Assembly (NCBI GenBank): GCA_024643305.1
Contig: JAHENE010000049.1
Span: 1 to 10,499 of the forward strand
DNA: 10,499 nt
From: Thiobacillaceae bacterium
Lineage (GTDB): Bacteria > Pseudomonadota > Gammaproteobacteria > Burkholderiales > Thiobacillaceae
Reading direction: 5' to 3'
Shown: positions 1 through 5,466 of the stretch, piece after piece
Layout of the letters: the number at the start of each line of letters is the position of its first letter
How positions within the stretch are numbered: position 1 is the first letter of the stretch
Translations under genes and position numbers: made by a program
Notes under the pieces: generated by a model
The model's input: only the letters and a program-made list of their open reading frames with translations
Database searches by the model: none
What the model was told of the DNA's origin: nothing

Positions 1-1
1 G

Positions 2-724
2 CCGCAGGGCGTGCAGCGTATCCGCAAGCTGGAAGACGGCGACGAGATCGACATCAACGCCGCGATTGCCAGCTTCATCGACATCCGCCTGGGCAACCAG
101 CCCGACCCGCGCATCATGATGCGTTCGGTCCGGAAAACACGCGACTTCTCGATCCTTGTGCTGCTCGACCTTTCAGAGTCGACCAATGACACAGTGCAGG
201 ACCAGGAATACTCCGTGCGCGAACTCACCCAGCAGGCTTGCGTGCTGCTGGCCGATGCAATCAACAAGGTGGGCGATCCGTTTGCCATTCACGGCTTCTG
301 CTCGGACGGACGGCATGATGTCGAGTACTACCGCTTCAAGGACTTCAACCAGCACTGGGATGAAGAGCCCAAGGCCAAGCTGGCAGGCATGACCGGCCAG
401 TTGTCCACCCGCATGGGCGCGGCCATCCGCCACGCCGGGCATCACCTGCAGCAGCAGCGTTCGGCGAAAAAACTGCTGATCGTCATAACCGATGGCGAGC
501 CGGCCGACATCGACGTGAGAGATCCCCAGTACCTGCGCTACGACACCAAGAAGGCAGTGGAGGAGGTTGCCCGTAACGGCGTGACGACCTATTGCATGAG
601 CCTGGATCCGCGCGCCGACAATTATGTATCGCGCATCTTCGGACAGAAGAACTTCATGGTGGTCGATCATGTGCAGCGCCTGCCCGAGAAACTACCGATG
701 CTCTACGCTGGCTTAACCCGTTAA
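2..724 (+). CDS. cbbO: CbbO-type Rubisco activation protein, C-terminal part (partial)
   Basis: The frame is open from base 2 and the gene enters from outside the window, so 240 C-terminal residues are visible. The GTG at base 11 is an internal Val. This is the C-terminal von Willebrand factor A domain of the CbbO/NorD family. The MIDAS metal site is complete: DLSES (DxSxS, Asp at bases 167-169), a Thr in LSTRMG near base 405, and ITDGEPAD near bases 484-507. The wording around GRHDVEYYRFKDF, TRMGAAIRHAGHH, DPQYLRYDTKKAVEE and the SLDPRADNYVSRIFG end fits CbbO better than NorD. CbbO works with the AAA+ ATPase CbbQ as a Rubisco activase that removes inhibitory sugar phosphates, and the VWA domain lets it bind the enzyme. 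Here that role is inferred by homology. cbbQ and Rubisco genes would be expected to the left, outside the window. The main alternative is NorD of nitric oxide reductase. Confidence 0.85.
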   Translation, partial: PQGVQRIRKLEDGDEIDINAAIASFIDIRLGNQPDPRIMMRSVRKTRDFSILVLLDLSESTNDTVQDQEYSVRELTQQACVLLADAINKVGDPFAIHGFCSDGRHDVEYYRFKDFNQHWDEEPKAKLAGMTGQLSTRMGAAIRHAGHHLQQQRSAKKLLIVITDGEPADIDVRDPQYLRYDTKKAVEEVARNGVTTYCMSLDPRADNYVSRIFGQKNFMVVDHVQRLPEKLPMLYAGLTR

Positions 725-733
725 AATTCACGC

Positions 734-1030
734 ATGAACAATACTTACGTCGGACTCAATAAGGACCATCACGGCATTACCCAGCTCGGCCGCATCGTGC
801 TGGATGGCCGGGTATTCGGTTTCATCCCCGAGACCGAGGACTGTGCCGGATGGGATCTGGGGCGCATGCAAATGCTGATGGATAAAATCAGCGCGGAATG
901 GGACAAGTACGCCAATCTGCCCAGCCGGCTGCCGCCCGAACTGCAACAGCGGCATACCGAAATTTACGCCAGCGCCATGGCACAGGCGCGCGAAAAGGGC
1001 TGGGATCCGGAGTTGGGTGACGACGAGTAA
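734..1030 (+). CDS. conserved-looking hypothetical protein downstream of cbbO (98 aa)
   Basis: I do not recognise a named family. The ATG lies 9 bases after the cbbO stop on the same strand, so co-transcription with cbbO is likely. No clear Shine-Dalgarno sequence precedes it, and translation may depend on coupling. The product is small and soluble, with no signal peptide or membrane segment. An N-terminal half rich in Gly and hydrophobic residues (GLNKDHHGITQLGRIVLDG, then VFGFIPETEDCAGWDLGRM) is followed by a charged helical half with LPSRLPPELQQRH and an acidic tail GWDPELGDDE. There is one cysteine, in EDCAGW. The composition is that of a real protein rather than a chance frame. It resembles small uncharacterised proteins I associate with beta- and gammaproteobacteria, but this is from memory only. 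Position suggests, but does not prove, a link to Rubisco or carbon fixation. Confidence 0.75.
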   Translation: MNNTYVGLNKDHHGITQLGRIVLDGRVFGFIPETEDCAGWDLGRMQMLMDKISAEWDKYANLPSRLPPELQQRHTEIYASAMAQAREKGWDPELGDDE

Positions 1031-1036
1031 ATACAG

Positions 1037-2677
1037 TCAGCGGTCTATCTTCTGCTCATCTGATGCTGACGGCAGAACTTCCAACAAGCTGACTGTGGCA
1101 TCGGTCTGATTTAGCCGCTCAAGCAGGCCGAAGTTCGCCAGCTTTTCATTGATGCGGGCATTGGCCTCGCACAACAAAACCCGCACCCCGCGTTTCTGGA
1201 AATGGCTGGTCAAGTCCATCAGGGTTTGCATGGCGGTCGCATCGGCCATGGGCACCTGACCAAGCCGAAAAATCAACACGCTCGTCTTGTCATGCAATCC
1301 AGCCAGGATGCGTTCGAAGGTGGCCGCAGCCCCAAAAAACAGGGGGCCGTCGATGGAGTAAATCTGCACACCGGGCGGCACGCCTATAGGGCAAACCCTG
1401 GCCAGTGTTTCTTCGCTTTCGCCTTCGATTTTCACTGTTTCACTCATGCGCTTCATGAACAGCAGCGCGGCAAGCAATACACCCACATTCACCGCAATAA
1501 CCAAATCGGCAAACACGGTCAGCAGAAAGGTAATGAGCAGCAAGGCCTTGTCGTTAGAGGGCGCATGACGCAACAGGTCGATGAAATGCCGTGCTTCACT
1601 CATGTTCCACGCCACCACGAACAGAATCGCAGCCAATGCGGCCAATGGAATGTTTGCAGCCAGCGGCGCCAGGGCGACGATGACGGCAAGCAGCGTAAGC
1701 GCATGCGCCACACTTGCCAATGGGCTGTCACCGCCGTTGCGAATACTGGTGGCGGTGCGTGCGATCGCGCCGGTGGCAGCGAAGCCGCCGAAAAACGGCG
1801 TGGCGATATTGGCAATGCCCTGGCCGACCAGCTCCTGATTGGGATCATGCCGGGTGCCGGCCATGCCGTCTGCCACCACCGCGCACAGCAGCGACTCGAT
1901 GGCGCCGAGCATGGCGATGGTGAAGGCGGGGCCGAGCAGTTCCAGCACACGCGCAAAACTTACCTGCGGCAGGTGCAATTGCGGCAAGCCCGAAGGGATA
2001 CCGCCGAATGCGCTGCCGATGGTGGCCACGCCGTCGAAGTGGTAGTAAGCCTGGACCACCGTGATGACAAGCATGGCGATCAGCGGGCCTGGAATGCGTC
2101 GGGTGAGGCGCGGTGCAAGTACCAGGGTAACAAGCGCACCCAAGGCAAGCAGCGTGGTCGGCAAGTGGAATGCCGGCATGGCCTGGATCAGCGCGAGAAA
2201 GCTTTCATGAAAATGGCGCCCACTTTCTGCCGGGCGCAGTCCGAAAAAATCTTTCCACTGTCCGACAAAGATGATGACCGCGATGCCTGCGGTAAAGCCG
2301 GTGATGACTGGGGTCGGGATGAAGCGGATGATGCCGCCAAGTTTCACCAACCCCATCGCCAGTAGAATTAGCCCGGCCATGAGGCTGGCAACTTGCAGCC
2401 CATCGATGCCGTATTTCGCGGTGATGCCGGCGAGGATGACGATGAATGCGCCGGTCGGTCCACTAATTGAAACCCGTGAACTTCCAAACAACGCGGCCAA
2501 TATGCCGGCAATAATGCCGGTGTAAATCCCCTGTTCCGGTCTGGCGCCACTGGCGATGGCAAAGGCCATGGCCAATGGCAACGCCACCACGCCGACAACA
2601 AGACCCGCTGTGAAATTGCGCATGAGGTGGTGCCGGTGAAACAGGCCGGCTCGCCAGGACTCCAGCGCAGCAATCAC
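1037..2677 (-). CDS. SulP family inorganic anion transporter with STAS domain (intact copy)
   Basis: This is a full-length (546 aa) SulP/SLC26 transporter of the inner membrane. The SulP signature is near the N terminus (residues about 24-75: ALPLAMAFAIASGARPEQG, then AALFGSSRVSISGPTGA), followed by TGFTAGIAVIIFVGQ. The conserved GQGIANIATPFFGGFAATG block lies in the second half. Hydrophobic membrane segments run to about residue 415. The last ~110 residues form a cytoplasmic STAS domain (IDGPLFFGAAATFER, FRLGQVPMADATAMQ). Substrates in the family include sulfate, bicarbonate and dicarboxylates, and sequence does not settle which applies here. Start is GTG at 2677-2675, 8 bases after the upstream gamma-carbonic anhydrase stop. 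An in-frame stop just upstream excludes a longer protein, and no good ribosome site is visible, so translational coupling is likely. Adjacent anhydrase genes and nearby cbbO favour bicarbonate by inference. Confidence 0.92.
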   Translation of the reverse strand: MIAALESWRAGLFHRHHLMRNFTAGLVVGVVALPLAMAFAIASGARPEQGIYTGIIAGILAALFGSSRVSISGPTGAFIVILAGITAKYGIDGLQVASLMAGLILLAMGLVKLGGIIRFIPTPVITGFTAGIAVIIFVGQWKDFFGLRPAESGRHFHESFLALIQAMPAFHLPTTLLALGALVTLVLAPRLTRRIPGPLIAMLVITVVQAYYHFDGVATIGSAFGGIPSGLPQLHLPQVSFARVLELLGPAFTIAMLGAIESLLCAVVADGMAGTRHDPNQELVGQGIANIATPFFGGFAATGAIARTATSIRNGGDSPLASVAHALTLLAVIVALAPLAANIPLAALAAILFVVAWNMSEARHFIDLLRHAPSNDKALLLITFLLTVFADLVIAVNVGVLLAALLFMKRMSETVKIEGESEETLARVCPIGVPPGVQIYSIDGPLFFGAAATFERILAGLHDKTSVLIFRLGQVPMADATAMQTLMDLTSHFQKRGVRVLLCEANARINEKLANFGLLERLNQTDATVSLLEVLPSASDEQKIDR

Positions 2678-2685
2678 GTCAGTCG

Positions 2686-3246
2686 CTAGAATTCATTGCG
2701 GATGCGTTTGTAGCCCTTGACCAGTTCGTTATTGGCCTGGGCAACGCTCTCGGAAAATCCGCTGACATCCGGGGTCACGCGCTCGATACCGGCGAGCTCT
2801 TCATTGGAGTGAATGTTGGCCGTGGATGGGACATAAAAGCCTGGAGGAACCTCGCAGCCTTCCACCACTGAGTTGTGGCGAATCACCGACCCGTCGCCGA
2901 CTGAGCAGTTGAACAGCACGGAATTGAAGCCAACAAACACATTGTTGCCCACCTTGCAGGGACCATGCACGATGGAACGATGCGCAATCGAACTGTCCTG
3001 GCCGATAACCACGCCGCCGCCTGCCTTGCAATGGATGACCACGCCATCCTGGATATTTGAATTGGCGCCGATGACGATCGGCTCCATTTCGCCATTCGCA
3101 TCCACTTCATCCGCACGAATGACCGCGTAAGGGCCGATGAAGACGTTTTCCTCGACTACAACCTTGCCGCAAAGAATGGCAGTCGGGTCGACAAAGGCAG
3201 TGTCATGCACTACAGGCAAATGGCCGGATGGGTTTTTTCTGATCAC
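2686..3246 (-). CDS. Cam/CcmM-type gamma-carbonic anhydrase
   Basis: This left-handed beta-helix hexapeptide-repeat protein (186 aa) probably interconverts CO2 and bicarbonate in the cytoplasm. With the GTG start, the family catalytic residues are all visible: R44 and D46-E47 (IRADE), Q66 in NIQDGVVIH, and zinc ligands H72, H89 and H94 (IAHRSIVHGP). N172 before GYKR matches Asn202 of Methanosarcina Cam. The RADE pattern, the GFYVPSTANIHS segment and the C-terminal helix place it with Cam/CcmM rather than CamH/YrdA. The acidic loop of Cam that carries the proton-shuttle Glu84 is absent, replaced by HCKAGGGVVIG. I chose GTG at 3246-3244 because it overlaps the stop of the preceding SulP/STAS frame (GTGA), has a GGAGAGG site 10 bases upstream, and starts just before the first helix rung. 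The frame stays open to 3318, but the extra 24 residues look like read-through of the overlapping gene. Lies 8 bases before the intact SulP gene. Confidence 0.88.
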   Translation of the reverse strand: MIRKNPSGHLPVVHDTAFVDPTAILCGKVVVEENVFIGPYAVIRADEVDANGEMEPIVIGANSNIQDGVVIHCKAGGGVVIGQDSSIAHRSIVHGPCKVGNNVFVGFNSVLFNCSVGDGSVIRHNSVVEGCEVPPGFYVPSTANIHSNEELAGIERVTPDVSGFSESVAQANNELVKGYKRIRNEF

Positions 3247-3647
3247 GCTTGGACAACCTCTCCGTTTGGCAGCGCCTTGTTGCAGTTTCCAAAGATGCGG
3301 GCCTTGCAAGTCCGGCACACATCACTGTCAAGCCGATGATAAACAGATTCGGCGGGACGGGACTTGGATGGGAAAAGGTTCTCCTCCCCGACATCCTCCA
3401 TGAATCCACCCTTGCGCAAAGTTTCCGCCACACTTTCCTTCATGCGATAGAAATACAATCCACCGCCCATTTTTTTCCTGTTGCGCGCAAGTTCGGCCAA
3501 AAGTTCAGCGCCGGCCAAGTCCACAAAGTTCATGCCACTGGACATGACAACCAAATGTTTGCACTTTGGATCTTCTTCTGCCATGTCCTGCAGACAGCGC
3601 CAAAGTAAATGGAGCCATTCAGACGCACCATCTTGATCTGCGGGCAT
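3243..3647 (-). CDS. detached STAS domain of the frameshifted SulP gene
   Basis: This frame (134 aa) carries the missing C-terminal part of the SulP transporter encoded just upstream. From about base 3593 downwards it reads LQDMAEEDPKCKHLVVMSSG, then NFVDLAGAELLAELARNRKK and GLYFYRMKESVAETL. That is a typical SulP STAS domain, followed by a tail with CRTCKARIFGNC that I associate with proteobacterial SulP proteins. The first ~18 codons (3647 to 3594) overlap the upstream gene out of frame and look like noise. An ATG at 3647 preceded by AAGGAAAG could still allow separate translation as a stand-alone STAS protein. The stop TGA at 3245-3243 overlaps the GTG of the carbonic anhydrase. The most economical view is that it is the 3' half of a broken gene. 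A functional split protein is possible but unproven. Confidence 0.7.
   Translation of the reverse strand: MPADQDGASEWLHLLWRCLQDMAEEDPKCKHLVVMSSGMNFVDLAGAELLAELARNRKKMGGGLYFYRMKESVAETLRKGGFMEDVGEENLFPSKSRPAESVYHRLDSDVCRTCKARIFGNCNKALPNGEVVQA
3257..3263 (-). promoter_or_regulatory. ribosome binding site deciding the gamma-carbonic anhydrase start
   Basis: GGAGAGG on the minus strand, 10 bases upstream of the GTG at 3246. It lies inside the end of the preceding STAS reading frame and supports the short gene model over a start at 3318. Confidence 0.6.
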
Positions 3648-5041
3648 TCCGGCTTTCCTTCGGCGGAAACATAGTGATAGCTGTCGGGATCGGGATCGGG
3701 CACCACTGATTCAAGCGTGGGGCGTGAAGTCCGGTAAAGGTAGAGCACCAGCGATAGCGCAATGCCAAAGAAAATACCTTTTTCCAGGTCCACCAGGGTA
3801 CCGATCAGGGTAACCCACAGAACGACGCTTTCCTGTCGGCTTATTTTTGCCAGCAGTCCAATGTGATGGGTGTCAATGAGTCCCCATGCCACCAGGAACA
3901 GGATGCCGGCCATTGCCGCGTCAGGCAGATAAGCGGCCAGAGGGGCAACCAGAAGCAGGATCACAACCAGGAAGATCGAAGCGTATACGGCTGCCAGAGG
4001 CGTGCGGGCACCCGCCGCGTAGTTGACACCGCTGCGATTGAAAGAACCTGAGGCCGCATAGCCGGAGAAGAAGCTGCCGACAAGATTGGACAGGCCCTGC
4101 CCGATGAATTCCTGATTGCCATCAATGCGCTGGCCTGAGCGGCTTGCCACGGCGCGCGATATAGATACCGCCTCGGTCAATGCCAGCATGGTAATGATGA
4201 GGGAAGGAAACAGCATCTGCGACAGACTGTGAAATGAAAAGTCCGGCGCCGACAAGGGTGGCAGGCCAGAAGGCAAAGCTCCCACGGTATGGATCATGGT
4301 CTTTTCAACGCCATAGAATGCGTTCAGGACAGCCGCGAACACGCTGCCCCCAACCATGGCCGCAATCATGTAGGGCAACTTGGGAACAAAACGTTTAACC
4401 AGGATGCCAATAAGCAGCGTTGACAAGCTAACAGCCAGTACGTAGGGATTAATATCGCCTATCTGCCGAACGAACATTTCCAGAATATTGAAGAATGGCG
4501 TACCGCGGGGAATGGGCAAACCAAAGAAGTTCTTGATCTGGCTGCCCGCAATAAGCATTGCTGCGCCAGCCGTAAATCCAATCACGACGGTATGCGAGAT
4601 GAAATTGACCAGCACCCCCATGCGCGCCAGCCCCAAGGCAAGCTGGAACAAGCCTGTCAGGAAAGTCAGGGTGAGCACCATGCTGATGAACTCCGGCGAG
4701 CCGGGGTGTGCAAATGGGCTGACCGAGGCAAACACCGCAATGGAAATGGCGGTCGTGGGACCGGATACCAAATGCCATGATGAACCGAACAGCGCGGCCA
4801 CGACGGCCGGCGCCATGGCCGCGTAGAGTCCGTATTCAGGCGGCAAACCGGCAATGGTGGCAAATGCGACAGCCTGAGGCAGGACAATCAGCGCACCTGT
4901 AAGGCCTGCCATTGTATCGGAGCGCGTGGTGTCGGCATTGACCATCGGCCACCAGCGCAAGAACGGGAAAACTCGGTAAACCCAGAGAGGGCAGGAAGAA
5001 GCGTATTTGGAAAGGATATTCTGTAGCATAGTGGCCGCCAT
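3530..5041 (-). CDS. SulP family transporter, STAS domain truncated by frameshift (probable pseudogene)
   Basis: The membrane domain of a second SulP transporter is complete: VLPQAVAFATIAGLPPEYGL, then ALFGSSWHLVSGPTTA, VIGFTAGAAMLIAGSQIKNF, GQGLSNLVGSFFSGYAASGS and DLEKGIFFGIALSLVLYLYR. The STAS domain begins normally (IKMVRLNGSIYFGAV) and then goes out of frame at about base 3593, ending in 15 or so unrelated residues. The rest of the domain continues in another frame (3593 down to 3243). Aligned with the intact SulP copy in this window (FFGA, AATFERI, L), about six residues are missing, consistent with a deletion of about 19 bases. Start is uncertain. I prefer ATG at 5041 (503 aa, MAATMLQNILSKY), since the 29 residues after the GTG at 5128 do not look like SulP sequence. 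Rhodanese lies upstream on the same strand. Transport of sulfate or bicarbonate is possible; whether the truncated protein is active is unknown. Confidence 0.85.
   Translation of the reverse strand: MAATMLQNILSKYASSCPLWVYRVFPFLRWWPMVNADTTRSDTMAGLTGALIVLPQAVAFATIAGLPPEYGLYAAMAPAVVAALFGSSWHLVSGPTTAISIAVFASVSPFAHPGSPEFISMVLTLTFLTGLFQLALGLARMGVLVNFISHTVVIGFTAGAAMLIAGSQIKNFFGLPIPRGTPFFNILEMFVRQIGDINPYVLAVSLSTLLIGILVKRFVPKLPYMIAAMVGGSVFAAVLNAFYGVEKTMIHTVGALPSGLPPLSAPDFSFHSLSQMLFPSLIITMLALTEAVSISRAVASRSGQRIDGNQEFIGQGLSNLVGSFFSGYAASGSFNRSGVNYAAGARTPLAAVYASIFLVVILLLVAPLAAYLPDAAMAGILFLVAWGLIDTHHIGLLAKISRQESVVLWVTLIGTLVDLEKGIFFGIALSLVLYLYRTSRPTLESVVPDPDPDSYHYVSAEGKPECPQIKMVRLNGSIYFGAVCRTWQKKIQSANIWLSCPVA
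3653..3660 (-). promoter_or_regulatory. Shine-Dalgarno-like site before the detached STAS frame
   Basis: AAGGAAAG on the minus strand, with its AGGA core 8 bases before the ATG at 3647. It lies within the coding region of the upstream SulP frame, so it may be chance. It matters because it would let the STAS remnant be made as its own protein. Confidence 0.35.
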
Positions 5042-5148
5042 TTTAATGCCTGGCGCGGCTTTACGCCAGAATTCACCCCCGTCTTGCGGGAACACAAAGC
5101 AGGGAGCGCGACCATCCGCGCTATCCACCGAGCTTCCCGCCGTTTTCC

Positions 5149-5457
5149 TTACTTCATTGAAATTTTGCCGCCCGCCGCCTTGTAAGCTTCAATGCCCCCT
5201 TCAACAAAGCGGGCTTTGATGCCTTCGGCATGCAAGCGGTCGACAATACTGTTGGAAACGGCTCCGCCGCGCACGCAGTAGATAACCACTTCCTGTGTTT
5301 TCGGCAAGGCGCCAATCCAGGCGTCTATTTTTTCCGGGTTTTTCCAGAATGCACCGGGAATGGCTTCATTCGATGCAGCATGGTCCGCTTCGCGCCGCAC
5401 ATCCAGTACAAGCACATCATCCGGGTTCAGGTCTTGGGGTTTGATGGTACGTTCCAT
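5149..5457 (-). CDS. single-domain rhodanese (sulfurtransferase-like)
   Basis: A 102-aa cytoplasmic protein with one rhodanese domain. LVLDVRREADHAASNEAIPG matches the N-terminal rhodanese (CH2A) region. The active-site loop is YCVRGGAVS with the candidate persulfide cysteine at residue 61, and FVEGGIEAYKAAGGKI forms the C-terminal signature. The loop resembles the YCVxGxxVS form I know from rhodanese-like proteins encoded beside chromate-resistance genes. Rhodaneses move sulfane sulfur between thiol carriers; the donor and acceptor here cannot be told. The start is ATG at 5457, with GAGGA 4 bases upstream overlapping the chrA stop. A TTG at 5475 would add six residues but lacks support. The gene begins 7 bases after chrA, so the two are almost certainly co-transcribed. 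Confidence 0.88.
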   Translation of the reverse strand: MERTIKPQDLNPDDVLVLDVRREADHAASNEAIPGAFWKNPEKIDAWIGALPKTQEVVIYCVRGGAVSNSIVDRLHAEGIKARFVEGGIEAYKAAGGKISMK

Positions 5458-5461
5458 ATTG

Positions 5462-5466
5462 TCCTC
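5462..5466 (-). promoter_or_regulatory. ribosome binding site of the rhodanese gene
   Basis: GAGGA on the minus strand overlaps the TGA stop of chrA and precedes the rhodanese ATG by 4 bases. It fixes the ATG at 5457 as the likely start and indicates translational coupling to chrA. Confidence 0.55.

Noticed and set aside
173..670. Minus-strand open frame (165 codons) antisense to cbbO
   Set aside because: Covered by the CbbO VWA domain with a full MIDAS motif on the plus strand.
722..727. TAAAAT as a -10 box for leaderless transcription of the 98-aa gene
   Set aside because: The hexamer at -35 distance (TGCTCT, 699-704) is a poor match, and the gene is simply 9 bases behind cbbO.
1202..2365. 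Long plus-strand open frame (387 codons) antisense to the intact SulP gene
   Set aside because: Rich in His, Gln, Arg and Gly, with no domain. The minus-strand SulP frame has clear family motifs, so this is a shadow.
3247..3318. 24-residue N-terminal extension of the Cam-type anhydrase
   Set aside because: It overlaps the coding STAS tail in another frame. A GTG with a good ribosome site and GTGA overlap explains the start better.
3588..3600. Programmed -1 frameshift joining the two SulP frames
   Set aside because: No slippery heptamer is present at the junction, and joining would still leave about six STAS residues missing.
3684..3700. Short tandem CGGGAT repeat
   Set aside because: It encodes a Pro-Asp linker (PDPDPDS) before the STAS domain and needs no further explanation.
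5086..5098. Small inverted repeat CCCG / CGGG between rhodanese and the second SulP
   Set aside because: A stem of only 4 bp without a T run is expected by chance.
5042..5128. 29-residue N-terminal extension of the second SulP from a GTG at 5128
   Set aside because: The extension does not look like a SulP N terminus and has only a poorly spaced GGAAG. ATG at 5041 is preferred, though the longer form is not excluded.
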